Of a DNA stretch of 64,000 nt, positions 44,515 through 53,581 are shown in pieces. Origin of the DNA: Rhodopseudomonas palustris (GTDB lineage Bacteria; Pseudomonadota; Alphaproteobacteria; Rhizobiales; Xanthobacteraceae); contig JACRJB010000015.1 in NCBI GenBank assembly GCA_016215605.1, positions 38,889-102,888 of the forward strand. Reading direction: 5' to 3'. Every line of letters starts with the position of its first letter. Within the stretch, counting starts at the first letter, position 1. The notes below the pieces were generated by a model. The model saw only the letters and a program-made list of their open reading frames with translations. It did not search any database and was not told the DNA's origin. The translations under genes and the position numbers were made by a program.

Positions 44515-46113
44515 TCACTCCTGCTTGGTCGCCCAATACAGCATCACCTGGTTGTCGGCGCGTTGCGTCAGTTTCACCTTCTTCGACACGCCCCAGGCCA
44601 GCGCCTGCTGGTGCAGCGGGATGTAGGCATAGTCCTTGATGCCGATCTCGAACGCCTGCTTGATCATCTGGTCGCGCTTGGCGGTGTCGGTCTCGATCAG
44701 CACCTTGTCGGCCAGCGCGTCGAGCTCCTTGTTGCAATAGCCGCCGAGATTGGCCTCGCCGCGGGTGGCGTCGGCGGGATCGTTGCCGCAGCCCATGATG
44801 TCGTGCAGCACGTTGTGGGAGTCGCCGGAGGACGGCGTCCAGCCGAGCATGAAGAACGAGGTCTTGAAGCCGCCCGGCTTCAGCACCTTGGCGAAATACT
44901 GCGCCTTGGGCTGCGCCAACAGATCGACCTTGACGCCGATCCGCGCCAGCATGCCGACCACCGCCTGGCAGATCGCCGCGTCGTTGACGTAGCGATCGTT
45001 CGGGCAATCCATCGTCACCTCGAAGCCGTCCGGATAGCCGGCGTCGGCGAGCAGCTTCTTGGCCGCGGCGGCGTCGGGCTTGGCCCTCGTGAAGTCCTTC
45101 GACAGCGCGAACAATTGCGGCGCAATCATCAGCGCGGAGGGCGTCGACAGCCCGCGCATCACCCGCGTCTTGATCAGCTCGACGTCGACCGCCTTGTAGA
45201 AGGCCTCGCGGACGCGGGTGTCCTTGAAAGGGTTCTTGCCCTTGACGTTGGAGTACAGCAGCTCGTCGCGGTTCTGGTCCATGCCGAGGAAGATGGTGCG
45301 CAGCTCCGGCCCGGTCAGCACCGTCGCGCTGCCGCTGCTGTTGACGCGGTCGATGTCCTGGATCGGCACCGGCTCGATCACGTCGACCTCGCCGGACAGC
45401 AGCGCCGCGACGCGGGTGGCGGCGGAACCGATCGGCGTGAATACGATCTCCTTGAGATTGTGCTCCGGCTTGCCCCACCAGGTCGGGTTCGCCTTGAACA
45501 CGGTCTTCACGCCGGGCTGGTGGACGTCGATGATGAACGGCCCGGTGCCGTTCTCGTGCAGCGACGCGTAGCTCGGCGTGGTGGCGGAGGCCGGCGTCGG
45601 CGCCGCCGAATTGTTCTCCTCGCACCACTTCTTGCCCATGATGAACCAGGAATCCCATTGCGAGGTCAGGATGGGATTGGGCGTGTCGAGCATCACGTCG
45701 ACGGTGTGGTCGTCGACCTTGACGAACTTGGCGTCGGGCGGGACGTTGGAGAGGAAATTGGAGCCCTTGCTGCGGACGCGCTCGGCGGAGAAGATCACGT
45801 CGTCGGCGGTGAACGGATCGCCGTTGTGAAACTTGACGCCCTTGCGCAGATGAAAGCGCCAATGCCTGGGATCGAGCGTCTCCCAGCTCTCGGCCAGCGC
45901 CGGCACGATCTTGAGGTCCTTGTCGCGGGCGACGAGGCCCTCATAGATGTGCGCATGATGCGCGATCGTGGTGGATTCCTTCAGCGTGTAGGGATCGAGC
46001 GAGGTGAGATTGCCCTGGTTGGCGTAGCGCAACGTTTGGGCGGAAGCGGGCAAGGCGAGGGCGAAAAAACAGGCAGCGGCAGCGAGCAATCCCGTTCGGT
46101 TCAACATCGTCAT
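44515..46113 (-). CDS. Peptide/nickel-type ABC transporter periplasmic binding protein (SBP_bac_5)
   Basis: The product has 532 residues. Signal peptide LLAAAACFFALALPASAQ is followed by TLRYANQGNLTSLDPYTLKES, the SBP family 5 start. HWRFHLRKGVKFHNGDPFTADDV is the family signature near residue 85. It binds a peptide or opine-like ligand and delivers it to the DppBCDF permease. It is the first gene of the operon and is divergent from a D-amino-acid-dehydrogenase-like gene, which hints at peptides or amino-acid derivatives as ligand. Confidence 0.92.
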   Translation of the reverse strand: MTMLNRTGLLAAAACFFALALPASAQTLRYANQGNLTSLDPYTLKESTTIAHHAHIYEGLVARDKDLKIVPALAESWETLDPRHWRFHLRKGVKFHNGDPFTADDVIFSAERVRSKGSNFLSNVPPDAKFVKVDDHTVDVMLDTPNPILTSQWDSWFIMGKKWCEENNSAAPTPASATTPSYASLHENGTGPFIIDVHQPGVKTVFKANPTWWGKPEHNLKEIVFTPIGSAATRVAALLSGEVDVIEPVPIQDIDRVNSSGSATVLTGPELRTIFLGMDQNRDELLYSNVKGKNPFKDTRVREAFYKAVDVELIKTRVMRGLSTPSALMIAPQLFALSKDFTRAKPDAAAAKKLLADAGYPDGFEVTMDCPNDRYVNDAAICQAVVGMLARIGVKVDLLAQPKAQYFAKVLKPGGFKTSFFMLGWTPSSGDSHNVLHDIMGCGNDPADATRGEANLGGYCNKELDALADKVLIETDTAKRDQMIKQAFEIGIKDYAYIPLHQQALAWGVSKKVKLTQRADNQVMLYWATKQE

Positions 46114-46265
46114 CGCGACTCCGTCCCGTCATGCAGTGTGTTGCAGTAGCGCGGCTGTTGCACAGACACGTCATGTTGCCAGAGTTTGACGGGCACGCAA
46201 GCGGATTTGCGGTGCGGAACATTTGGGCTTTGCGGAATCGCGGGCCGGTCCTTACTTGATGGTCC

Positions 46266-47519
46266 ATGAAGCAAGACGAAACTGATGTCCTGGTGCTGGG
46301 CGCCGGAATCGTGGGTGTCGCCGCCGCGCTGCACCTGCAGCAACGTGGCCGCGATGTGGTGCTGGTCGATCGCAATGCGGCGGCCGGCGACGAGACCAGC
46401 TACGGCAATGCCGGGCTGATCGAAGTCGCGTCGGTGTTCCCTTACATGTTTCCGCGCGATCTCGGCCATCTGCTGCGCTACGCCTTGAACCGCTCGGCGG
46501 ACGTGCACTATCAACTGTCCGGGCTGCCGGAATTCATGCCGTGGCTGCTGCGTTACTTCGCGGCGTCGTCTCCCGAACGCGCGGCGAACACCGCGCGGGC
46601 CGCGCTGCCGCTGATCCGGCAGAGCCTCGTCGAACACGAGGCCCTGGTCGCCGAGGCCGGCGTGCCGGAGCTGCTGCGCAAGACCGGCTGGATCAAGCTG
46701 TTTCGCTCGGAGGCCTCGCTCGGCAAGAGCGTCGCCGATCTCGAACGCGCCAGGAGCTTCGGCGTCACCGCCGACGTGCTTGACGGCGCGTCGATCGCGG
46801 CGCGCGAGCCGAACCTGATGGGACGGTTTTCCGGCGCGATCCATTGGTTGGAGCCGGGCTTCGTTCCCGATCCCGGCGCGCTGGTGAAAGCCTATGCGGC
46901 GCTGTTCGCCCGCAAGGGCGGACGCCTGCTGCGCGGCGATGCGCGCACGCTGCAACAGCACGGCGGCGGCTGGCGGATCACCACCGACACCGGGCCGGTC
47001 ACCGCGCGCGAGGCGGTGGTCGCTCTCGGGCCGTGGTCGGATCTGGTGTTCAAGCCGCTCGGCTATCGCATCCCGCTCGGCGTCAAGCGCGGCTATCACC
47101 AGCACTTCACGACTTGGGGCAACGCCGTGCTGCAGCATCCGATCCTCGACGCCGATCGCGGTTACTTGCTGGCGCCGATGAACCGCGGCATCCGTCTGAC
47201 CACCGGCGCCGAGTTCGCGCGCCGCGACGCGCCGCCGAGCTCGGTGCAGATCGACCGCGCCCGCGCGATGGCCCGCGACCTGTTTCCGCTCGGCGAGGCG
47301 ATCGAGCCGCAGGCCTGGATGGGCGCGCGGCCGTGTCTGCCGGACATGCTGCCGGTGATCGGCCGGGCGCCGCGTCATCCCGGGCTGTGGTTCGATTTCG
47401 GCCATCAGCATCACGGCCTGACGCTCGGCCCGGTCACCGGGCGGCTGCTCGCCGAGATGATGACCGGGCAAGATCCGCTCGCCAATCCGGCGCCGTTCGC
47501 CGCCGAACGGTTCGGTTGA
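46266..47519 (+). CDS. FAD-dependent oxidoreductase, DadA-like
   Basis: The product has 417 residues. The N-terminal FAD motif VLVLGAGIVGVAAALHLQQRG (8-28) is followed by GDETSYGNAGLIE, matching the DAO/DadA family. The C-terminal FAD contact is in MLPVIGRAPRHPGLWFDFGHQHHGLTLGP. D-amino-acid dehydrogenases oxidise D-amino acids to keto acids and ammonia. Being divergent from a peptide importer, it may oxidise an imported amino acid or its derivative; the substrate is inferred. Confidence 0.87.
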   Translation: MKQDETDVLVLGAGIVGVAAALHLQQRGRDVVLVDRNAAAGDETSYGNAGLIEVASVFPYMFPRDLGHLLRYALNRSADVHYQLSGLPEFMPWLLRYFAASSPERAANTARAALPLIRQSLVEHEALVAEAGVPELLRKTGWIKLFRSEASLGKSVADLERARSFGVTADVLDGASIAAREPNLMGRFSGAIHWLEPGFVPDPGALVKAYAALFARKGGRLLRGDARTLQQHGGGWRITTDTGPVTAREAVVALGPWSDLVFKPLGYRIPLGVKRGYHQHFTTWGNAVLQHPILDADRGYLLAPMNRGIRLTTGAEFARRDAPPSSVQIDRARAMARDLFPLGEAIEPQAWMGARPCLPDMLPVIGRAPRHPGLWFDFGHQHHGLTLGPVTGRLLAEMMTGQDPLANPAPFAAERFG

Positions 47520-47692
47520 GCCGGCCCTGCCGGGGCTCGGATCGCTTGCATCGCACCGCGTCTCGCGGCGATACTAGCCGGCGTGTTCAGGATGCTCCGC
47601 AGGGCGTCGCTGAGACGACCCGTCGCGTTGTGGTGCGAAGCGGATAACGATTCGCATCGAGCAACGCGCCCTTGCTGGAGTCCGGAGCGGCC

Positions 47693-47947
47693 ATGAAAGT
47701 CAACGTCGAGATCGATTGCACCCCCGATGAAGCCCGCGCATTCTTCGGCCTGCCGAACGTGCAGCCGATGCAGAATGCGGTGATGGACAGGCTGCAGCAG
47801 CAGATGCTGTCGAACATCGAGAAGGTCTCGCCCGAGGCGTTGATGCAGAGCTGGTTCACCTTCGATCCGAAGATCGCCGAGCGCTTCCAGGACATGTTCG
47901 TGACCATGGCGGGGCTGGGCGGCACGCTGAACAAGGACAAGAAGTAG
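47693..47947 (+). CDS. Small DUF6489-like protein
   Basis: The product is 84 residues from ATG 47693 behind GGAGTCCGGAGCGG. The start MKVNVEIDCTPDEARAFFGLPNVQPMQ matches, from memory, a small conserved alphaproteobacterial family (DUF6489). It is followed by a helical region. Its genes are often near PHA-related genes. It lies 21 bp before the hydrolase gene in what looks like a PHA-related run. Confidence 0.65.
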   Translation: MKVNVEIDCTPDEARAFFGLPNVQPMQNAVMDRLQQQMLSNIEKVSPEALMQSWFTFDPKIAERFQDMFVTMAGLGGTLNKDKK

Positions 47948-47968
47948 ACCCTCTCGACAGGAGGCCGG

Positions 47969-48754
47969 ATGGCGGCCGTCGACCGCGCGAGACCTCACGA
48001 TCGTCTGCGTCCGCCGAGCCTCGCTCTGCTGCTGGCGGAAGCGCGCAGCCTGTTCGAGTTCAACGCCAGCCTCCTGTTGTCGCCTCTGCTGCTGCAGGCG
48101 CCCAAGGGCGACGGCCATCCGGTGCTGGTGCTGCCGGGGCTGCTGGCGAGCGACTGGTCGACCGCGCCGCTGCGGCGCTATCTGCGCGCGCTCGGCTATC
48201 AGCCGTTCGCCTGGGAGCTCGGCCGCAATTTCGGCGGCGTCTACCGGATGCGCGAGAAAGTGCGGCGGCGGCTCGCCGCGGTCCACGCCGCCTCCGGCCG
48301 CAAGGTCAGCCTGGTCGGCTGGAGCCTCGGCGGCGTCTATGCGCGCGACCTCGCGCTGCACGCACCGGAGACGATCCGCGGCATCGTCACGCTCGGCAGT
48401 CCGTTCTCCGGCGACATCACCGCGACCAATGCGCGGCGGGTGTACGAGAAGCTGTCGGGCGAGGATCTCGACGACGTCCGGCTCGAGGATCTGAAGGCGC
48501 TGGCGGGCGACATGCCGGTGCCGGCCACCTCGATCTATTCGCGCACCGACGGCATCGTGAACTGGCGCACCTCGCGGCAGCGCCCGGCGCCACACGCCGA
48601 GAACATCGAGGTGCTGCTGGCGAGCCATATCGGGCTCACCGTCAACCCCGCGGTGCTGTGGGCGATCGCCGACCGGCTGGCGCAGCCCGAAGGGGAGTTC
48701 GCGCCGTTCGACCGCTCCGGGCCGTTCGCGCTGGCCTATGCGGCGCCGGACTGA
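47969..48754 (+). CDS. Alpha/beta hydrolase (lipase-like)
   Basis: The product is 261 residues starting after ACAGGAGGCCGG. The nucleophile elbow GWSLGGVYA puts the Ser near residue 118. The oxyanion region is VLVLPGLLASDWSTAPLRRYL, and a likely catalytic His lies in ASHIGLTVNP near 213. There is no signal peptide, so it is cytoplasmic. It could be an esterase or lipase acting on lipid or polyester, which is plausible beside PHA genes but not shown. Confidence 0.8.
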   Translation: MAAVDRARPHDRLRPPSLALLLAEARSLFEFNASLLLSPLLLQAPKGDGHPVLVLPGLLASDWSTAPLRRYLRALGYQPFAWELGRNFGGVYRMREKVRRRLAAVHAASGRKVSLVGWSLGGVYARDLALHAPETIRGIVTLGSPFSGDITATNARRVYEKLSGEDLDDVRLEDLKALAGDMPVPATSIYSRTDGIVNWRTSRQRPAPHAENIEVLLASHIGLTVNPAVLWAIADRLAQPEGEFAPFDRSGPFALAYAAPD

Positions 48755-48952
48755 TCGCGGCGCGACGCAAAACATTCGCACAGAGTCGTCATGCTGCGGG
48801 TCTCGCGCGGCAGGCTCCGCGGCAGACTCGCAGGGTGCGACAACCCGTCCTGTCGGCTCCCTGGCTGCGCCGGCGTCGTCCCGCGGGTCTTGCTGGGCTC
48901 CCCAGGATGACCTCGGCTGTATAGGATGCGCCGATCAGGAGTCCCGCCGGCA

Positions 48953-51900
48953 ATGCCTTCATCCAACAAGCTCGACCCGATCCCGCATCCGCCGAAGCAG
49001 CCGGTGGTCGGCAACATGCTGTCGATCGACTCCAAGGCGCCGGTGCAGCATCTGGTGCGGCTCGCCAAGGAACTCGGCCCGATCTTCTGGCTCGACATGA
49101 TGGGCGCGCCGATCGTGATCGTGTCGGGCTACGATCTGGTCGACGAGATCAGCGACGAGAAGCGGTTCGACAAGGCGGTGCGCGGCGCGCTGCGCCGGGT
49201 CCGCGCCGTCGGCGGCGACGGCCTGTTCACGGCGGACACAAAGGAGCCGAACTGGGGCAAGGCGCACAACATCCTGCTGACGCCGTTCGGCGGCCGGGCG
49301 ATGCAGTCGTATCACCCGAGCATGGTCGACATCGCCGGGCAGCTCGTCAAAAAATGGGAGCGGCTCAACGCCGACGACGAGATCGACGTCGTCCACGACA
49401 TGACCGCGCTGACGCTCGACACCATCGGGCTGTGCGGCTTCGACTATCGCTTCAACTCGTTCTATCGCCGCGACTACCACCCCTTCGTGGAATCGCTGGT
49501 GCGCTCGCTCGAGACCATCATGATGACCCGCGGCCTGCCGCTGGAAAATCTCTGGATGAAGAAGCGGCGCGACACGCTGGCCGAAGACATCGCCTTCATG
49601 AACGCGATGGTCGACGAGATCATCGCCGAGCGCCGCAAGGCCGCGGAGGCCGCCGCCGACAAGAAGGACATGCTCGGCGCGATGATGACCGGTGTCGACA
49701 AGGTCACCGGCGAGCCGCTCGACGACGTCAACATCCGCTACCAGATCAACACCTTCCTGATCGCCGGCCACGAGACCACCAGCGGGCTGCTGTCCTGCGC
49801 GATCTATGCGCTGCTGAAGCATCCCGAAGTGCTGCAGAAGGCCTATGACGAAGTCGACCGCGTGCTGGGTCCCGACACTTCGCGCGAGCCGAGCTATCAG
49901 CAGGTCAACCAGCTGACCTACATCACGCAGATCCTGAAGGAGACGCTGCGGCTGTGGCCGCCGGCGCCGGCCTACGGCGTGGCGCCGATCGCCGACGAGA
50001 CCATCGGCGGAAAATATCATTTGAAGCGCGGCACCTTCACCACCGTGCTGGTGCTGGCGCTGCACCGCGACCCGAAAATCTGGGGGCCGAATCCGGATGC
50101 GTTTGATCCGGAGAATTTTTCGCGCGAGGCCGAGTCGAAGCGGCCGGCCAATGCCTGGAAGCCGTTCGGCAACGGTCAGCGCGCCTGCATCGGTCGCGGC
50201 TTCGCGATGCACGAGGCCGCATTGGCGCTCGGCATGATCCTGCAGCGCTTCAAGCTGATCGATCACACGCGATATCGGATGGTGCTGAAGGAGACGCTGA
50301 CGATCAAGCCGGACGGCTTCAAGATCAAGGTGCGGTCGCGCAGCGACAGGGACCGCAGCACGCAGGCCGCGGTCAGCGCCGCGCCGCCGGCGGCCACGGC
50401 GCAGGCGGCGCCGCGCGCGAGGCCCGGCCACGACACGCCGTTGCTGGTGCTGTACGGCTCCAATCTCGGCACCGCCGAGGAGCTGGCACACCGCGTCGCC
50501 GATCTCGCCGAACTGAACGGTTTCGCGACGCGGCTCGGCGCGCTCGATCAATATGTCGGGCAGTTGCCGGAGGAGGGCGGCGTGCTGATCTTCACCGCCT
50601 CCTACAACGGCGCGCCGCCGGACAACGCCACGCAGTTCGTGCGCTGGCTGTCGGGCGATCTGCCGCAGGATGCGTTCGCCAAGCTGCGCTACGCCGTGTT
50701 CGGCTGCGGCAACCGCGACTGGACCGCGACCTATCAGGCGATCCCGCGGCTGATCGACGAGCAGCTCGCCGCGCATGGCGGCCGCAACATCTTCGTGCGC
50801 GGCGAGGGCGACGCCCGCGACGATCTCGAAGGCCAGTTCGAGGCGTGGTTCGCCAGGCTCGGCCCGCTGGCGGTGAAGGAATTCGGCATCGACGCGGCGT
50901 TCGATCGCGGCGCCGACGACGTGCCGCTGTACGCCGTCGAGCCGGTCGCGCCCGCGGCGGCGCAAGCGTTCGCAGTGGCCGGCGGCGCGTTGCCGATGCG
51001 CGTGCTGGCGAACCGCGAGCTGCAGGATTGCGCCGCCTCCGGCCGCTCGACCCGGCACATCGAGGTCGCGCTGCCGGACGGCATCAGCTTTCGCGTCGGC
51101 GACCATCTCAGCGTGATGCCGCGCAACGATCCGGCGCTGGTCGCCGCCGTCGCGCAGCGCTTCGGCTTTGCGCCGGACGACCAGATCAAATTGTCGGCGG
51201 CGCCCGGCCGCCGCGCGCAATTGCCGGTGGGCGAGGCGGTGTCGGTCGGCGGCCTGCTCGGCGACCATGTCGAGCTGCAGCAGGTCGCCACCCGCAAGCA
51301 GATCGCGACGCTGGCGGCGCACACGCGCTGTCCGCAGACGCGGCCGAAGCTGCAGGCGCTCGCCGGCGGCGACGGCGCGGCCGACGACGCCTATCGGGCC
51401 GAGGTGCTGGGCAAGCGCCGCTCGGTGTTCGATCTCCTGCAGGACCATCCCGCCTGCGAATTGCCGTTCGCCGCCTATCTCGAAATGCTGTCGCCGCTGC
51501 AGCCGCGCTACTACTCGATCTCGTCGTCGCCGGTGCGCGATCCGTCACGGGCGTCGATCACCGTGGCGGTGGTCGAAGGCCCGGCGCTGTCCGGCCGCGG
51601 CCTTTATCGCGGCGTGTGCTCGAACTGGCTCGCCGGCCGCTCCGTCGGCGACACCATCCACGCCACGGTGCGGCCGACCAAGGCCGGCTTCCGCCTGCCG
51701 GACGACGACCGCGTGCCGCTGATCATGATCGGGCCGGGCACCGGGCTCGCGCCGTTCCGCGGCTTTCTGCAGGAGCGCGCGGCGCGCAAGGCCGGCGGTG
51801 CGGTGCTCGGCCCCGCGCTGCTGTTCTTCGGCTGCCGCCATCCGGCGCAGGACTATCTCTATGCCGACGAGCTGCAGGGCTTCGCCGCCGACGGCGTCGT

Positions 51901-52174
51901 CGAGCTGCACACCGCGTTCTCGCGGGCCGGCGCGCCCAAGACCTATGTGCAGCATCTGATCGCCGCGCAGAAGGATCGCGTCGCGGCGATGATCGCGCAG
52001 GGCGCGATCATCTATGTCTGCGGCGACGGCGGCCGGATGGAGCCGGACGTCAAGGCGGCGCTGTGCGCGATTCATCGCGAGCGCAGCGGCGTCGATGCCG
52101 CCGCCGCGGCGGCCTGGATCGCCGATCTCGGCGCCCTCAATCGCTACGTGCTCGACGTCTGGGCGAGCGTCTAA
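48953..52174 (+). CDS. Self-sufficient cytochrome P450 / NADPH-P450 reductase fusion (CYP102/CYP505 type)
   Basis: The product is 1,073 residues from ATG 48953 (an ATG at 48926 is also possible), about the length of P450 BM3. The P450 domain (~1-465) has the I-helix IAGHETTSGLL, ExxR in KETLRLWPPAP and the haem motif FGNGQRACIGRG with Cys near 400. The flavodoxin/FMN domain (~485-640) starts VLYGSNLGTAEELA. The FAD/NADPH domain (~690-1073) has RYYSISSSP, GPGTGLAPFRGF and a near-C-terminal Trp (DVWASV). It should hydroxylate fatty acids or related substrates with NADPH and O2. Confidence 0.95.
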   Translation: MPSSNKLDPIPHPPKQPVVGNMLSIDSKAPVQHLVRLAKELGPIFWLDMMGAPIVIVSGYDLVDEISDEKRFDKAVRGALRRVRAVGGDGLFTADTKEPNWGKAHNILLTPFGGRAMQSYHPSMVDIAGQLVKKWERLNADDEIDVVHDMTALTLDTIGLCGFDYRFNSFYRRDYHPFVESLVRSLETIMMTRGLPLENLWMKKRRDTLAEDIAFMNAMVDEIIAERRKAAEAAADKKDMLGAMMTGVDKVTGEPLDDVNIRYQINTFLIAGHETTSGLLSCAIYALLKHPEVLQKAYDEVDRVLGPDTSREPSYQQVNQLTYITQILKETLRLWPPAPAYGVAPIADETIGGKYHLKRGTFTTVLVLALHRDPKIWGPNPDAFDPENFSREAESKRPANAWKPFGNGQRACIGRGFAMHEAALALGMILQRFKLIDHTRYRMVLKETLTIKPDGFKIKVRSRSDRDRSTQAAVSAAPPAATAQAAPRARPGHDTPLLVLYGSNLGTAEELAHRVADLAELNGFATRLGALDQYVGQLPEEGGVLIFTASYNGAPPDNATQFVRWLSGDLPQDAFAKLRYAVFGCGNRDWTATYQAIPRLIDEQLAAHGGRNIFVRGEGDARDDLEGQFEAWFARLGPLAVKEFGIDAAFDRGADDVPLYAVEPVAPAAAQAFAVAGGALPMRVLANRELQDCAASGRSTRHIEVALPDGISFRVGDHLSVMPRNDPALVAAVAQRFGFAPDDQIKLSAAPGRRAQLPVGEAVSVGGLLGDHVELQQVATRKQIATLAAHTRCPQTRPKLQALAGGDGAADDAYRAEVLGKRRSVFDLLQDHPACELPFAAYLEMLSPLQPRYYSISSSPVRDPSRASITVAVVEGPALSGRGLYRGVCSNWLAGRSVGDTIHATVRPTKAGFRLPDDDRVPLIMIGPGTGLAPFRGFLQERAARKAGGAVLGPALLFFGCRHPAQDYLYADELQGFAADGVVELHTAFSRAGAPKTYVQHLIAAQKDRVAAMIAQGAIIYVCGDGGRMEPDVKAALCAIHRERSGVDAAAAAAWIADLGALNRYVLDVWASV

Positions 52175-52192
52175 CGCAACGAGGAGAACACA

Positions 52193-52534
52193 ATGGCCGA
52201 CAAGGACAACGATCCGTCCGCCGCGTGGCAGGCCATGTTCGGCGAGATGAGCAAGGGGTTCACCGCGCTCGCCAGTCAGGCGATGGCCTCGCCGGAGATC
52301 GCCAAGGTGGTGGGTCAGGTCGGCGGCGCCACCGCGGAGGCGCAGAAGCAGTTCGGCGAGATGATCGAGAACTATCTGGCGGGCCTCAATCTGCCGACGC
52401 GGGCGCAGATGGACGAGTTCGGCGCGCGCCTGACGGCGATCGAAGCGCGGCTCGATCAGCTCAGCGCGGCGATCAATCCGGGGCGCGACGCCGAGGGCGG
52501 GGCCGCGGGGGCGAAGCCGCCCCGCACGAAATAG
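52193..52534 (+). CDS. PhaE-like / PHA-granule-associated small protein
   Basis: The product is 113 residues, 18 bp after the P450 fusion gene with RBS GAGGAGAACACA. The central part is amphipathic helical. The C-terminal LNLPTRAQMDEFGARLTAIEARLDQL is the heptad-like pattern shared by PhaE, PhaR-subunit and small PHA-synthase-associated proteins. It may bind PHA synthase or granules. The assignment is by pattern and context. Confidence 0.65.
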   Translation: MADKDNDPSAAWQAMFGEMSKGFTALASQAMASPEIAKVVGQVGGATAEAQKQFGEMIENYLAGLNLPTRAQMDEFGARLTAIEARLDQLSAAINPGRDAEGGAAGAKPPRTK

Positions 52535-52655
52535 GGACAACGGCCTCGGAACGAGTTGCATCTTCAGATGGCGCGACGTGCGCGATACACGCGTTAACGG
52601 GTTGGTATCGAAATATTTTCTCTTTCTATCACAACAGCTTGCACCACAACGCAAT

Positions 52656-52688
52656 TGTTGCATCGCAACATTTTGTTGCAATGCAACA
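52656..52688. promoter_or_regulatory. Tandem PhaR-like operator palindromes upstream of the phasin gene
   Basis: Two palindromes, TGTTGCATCGCAACA (52656-52670) and TGTTGCAATGCAACA (52674-52688), are separated by 3 bp. A half-matching TTGC...GCAA lies just upstream. PhaR repressors of phasin genes bind TGC-rich inverted repeats of this type and leave DNA when PHA accumulates. They lie about 83-115 bp before the phasin ATG. Confidence 0.75.
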
Positions 52689-52770
52689 TAGTCTGTGCCA
52701 TATTGGGGATGCCCGGGCCGCAACAGGACGGGCGAGACCATAGCTCACACACCGAGGATGGAGACACCCG

Positions 52771-53259
52771 ATGACTGAGACGTACACCGAGACCCACCAG
52801 GCCGCGTTCGACAACGTCAAGCAGGCGTTCGCGCCGGTCACCGACGCGTTCAAGAATTTCCAGAACCTGGAAGTTCCGGAAGCCACCCGCGACTTCGTCA
52901 AGCGCGCCGCCGGCACCGCCAAGGAAAAGGCCGCCGACTTCCACGCCGGTTCGGAGAAGGTCACCTCCGCGATCGAGGAAGCCGTCGCCAATTCGGTCAG
53001 CGAAGCCGCCAAGATCAGCCGCAACATCCAGCAGGCGATCTATTCCGACACCCAGGCGTTCTTCTCCGGCATCGACAAGCTGGCGTCGGCGAAGTCGCTC
53101 AACGAAGCGGTGCAGATCCAGTCCGATCTGGTTCGCTCGCACGGCGAAGTGCTGGTGTCGCGCGCCAAGTCGGCGACCGAATATCTCGGCAAGCTCGCCG
53201 CCGACAGCGCCAAGTCGGCCCAGGACAATCTGAGCAAGACCTTCAGCAAGCCGCTCTGA
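52771..53259 (+). CDS. phaP: Phasin (PHA granule-associated protein)
   Basis: The product has 162 residues, all helical and without a signal. The phasin_2 pattern is visible in FDNVKQAFAPVTDAFKNFQN, AYSDTQAF-like YSDTQAFFSGIDKLASAKSLNEAVQIQSDLVRS and the amphipathic end. Phasins coat PHA granules and limit their size. RBS GGATGGAGACACCCG precedes the ATG. A strong terminator follows and PhaR-like sites precede it, so this is a separately regulated unit. Confidence 0.9.
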   Translation: MTETYTETHQAAFDNVKQAFAPVTDAFKNFQNLEVPEATRDFVKRAAGTAKEKAADFHAGSEKVTSAIEEAVANSVSEAAKISRNIQQAIYSDTQAFFSGIDKLASAKSLNEAVQIQSDLVRSHGEVLVSRAKSATEYLGKLAADSAKSAQDNLSKTFSKPL

Positions 53260-53290
53260 CCGGCCCGACCTGAAACTCACCGACGTCCTC

Positions 53291-53318
53291 AGGCCCGCTC
53301 ACGCGGGCCTATTTTTTT
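53291..53318 (+). terminator. Rho-independent terminator after the phasin gene
   Basis: The perfect 8-bp stem AGGCCCGC / GCGGGCCT with loop TCAC is followed by A and seven T residues. Confidence 0.93.
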
Positions 53319-53425
53319 GACTCGGTGGGAACGGATGCACGCGCGACGTGCGACATACCAACCTAGCGTTCGTCATTCGGGGCGCGCGGGTCGGACGTGA
53401 CGTAGTTCAGACAGCAACTCACACC

Positions 53426-53575
53426 GTCATTCCGGGGCGCGAACGCAGTTCGCGAACCCGGAATCCCGAGATGTTCTGCATTCCGGATTTCAAGTATCCA
53501 GCGCGGCGCTTCGGAAGTCAGGGGCCCTGAACTTCGAGATTCCGGGTTCGCCGCTGCGCGGCGCCCCGGAATGAC
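53426..53575. repeat. Palindromic repeat, family B
   Basis: The outer arms GTCATTCCGGGGCGCGAACG and GCGGCGCCCCGGAATGAC and the inner arms CGAACCCGGAATC / GATTCCGGGTTCG form the hairpin. A degenerate extra start (GTCATTCGGGGCGCGCG) lies at 53372. It sits between the convergent phasin and TetR genes and ends 7 bp from the TetR stop. Confidence 0.85.
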
Positions 53576-53581
53576 GGTTTG

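Noticed and set aside
48959-51448. 829-residue minus-strand ORF opposite the P450 fusion
   Set aside because: It is an antisense shadow of a complete P450-reductase coding frame, with no motifs.
53346-53425. Second repeat start (GTCATTCGGGGCGCGCG) before the family B repeat
   Set aside because: No matching right arm is present, so it is a remnant rather than a separate element.
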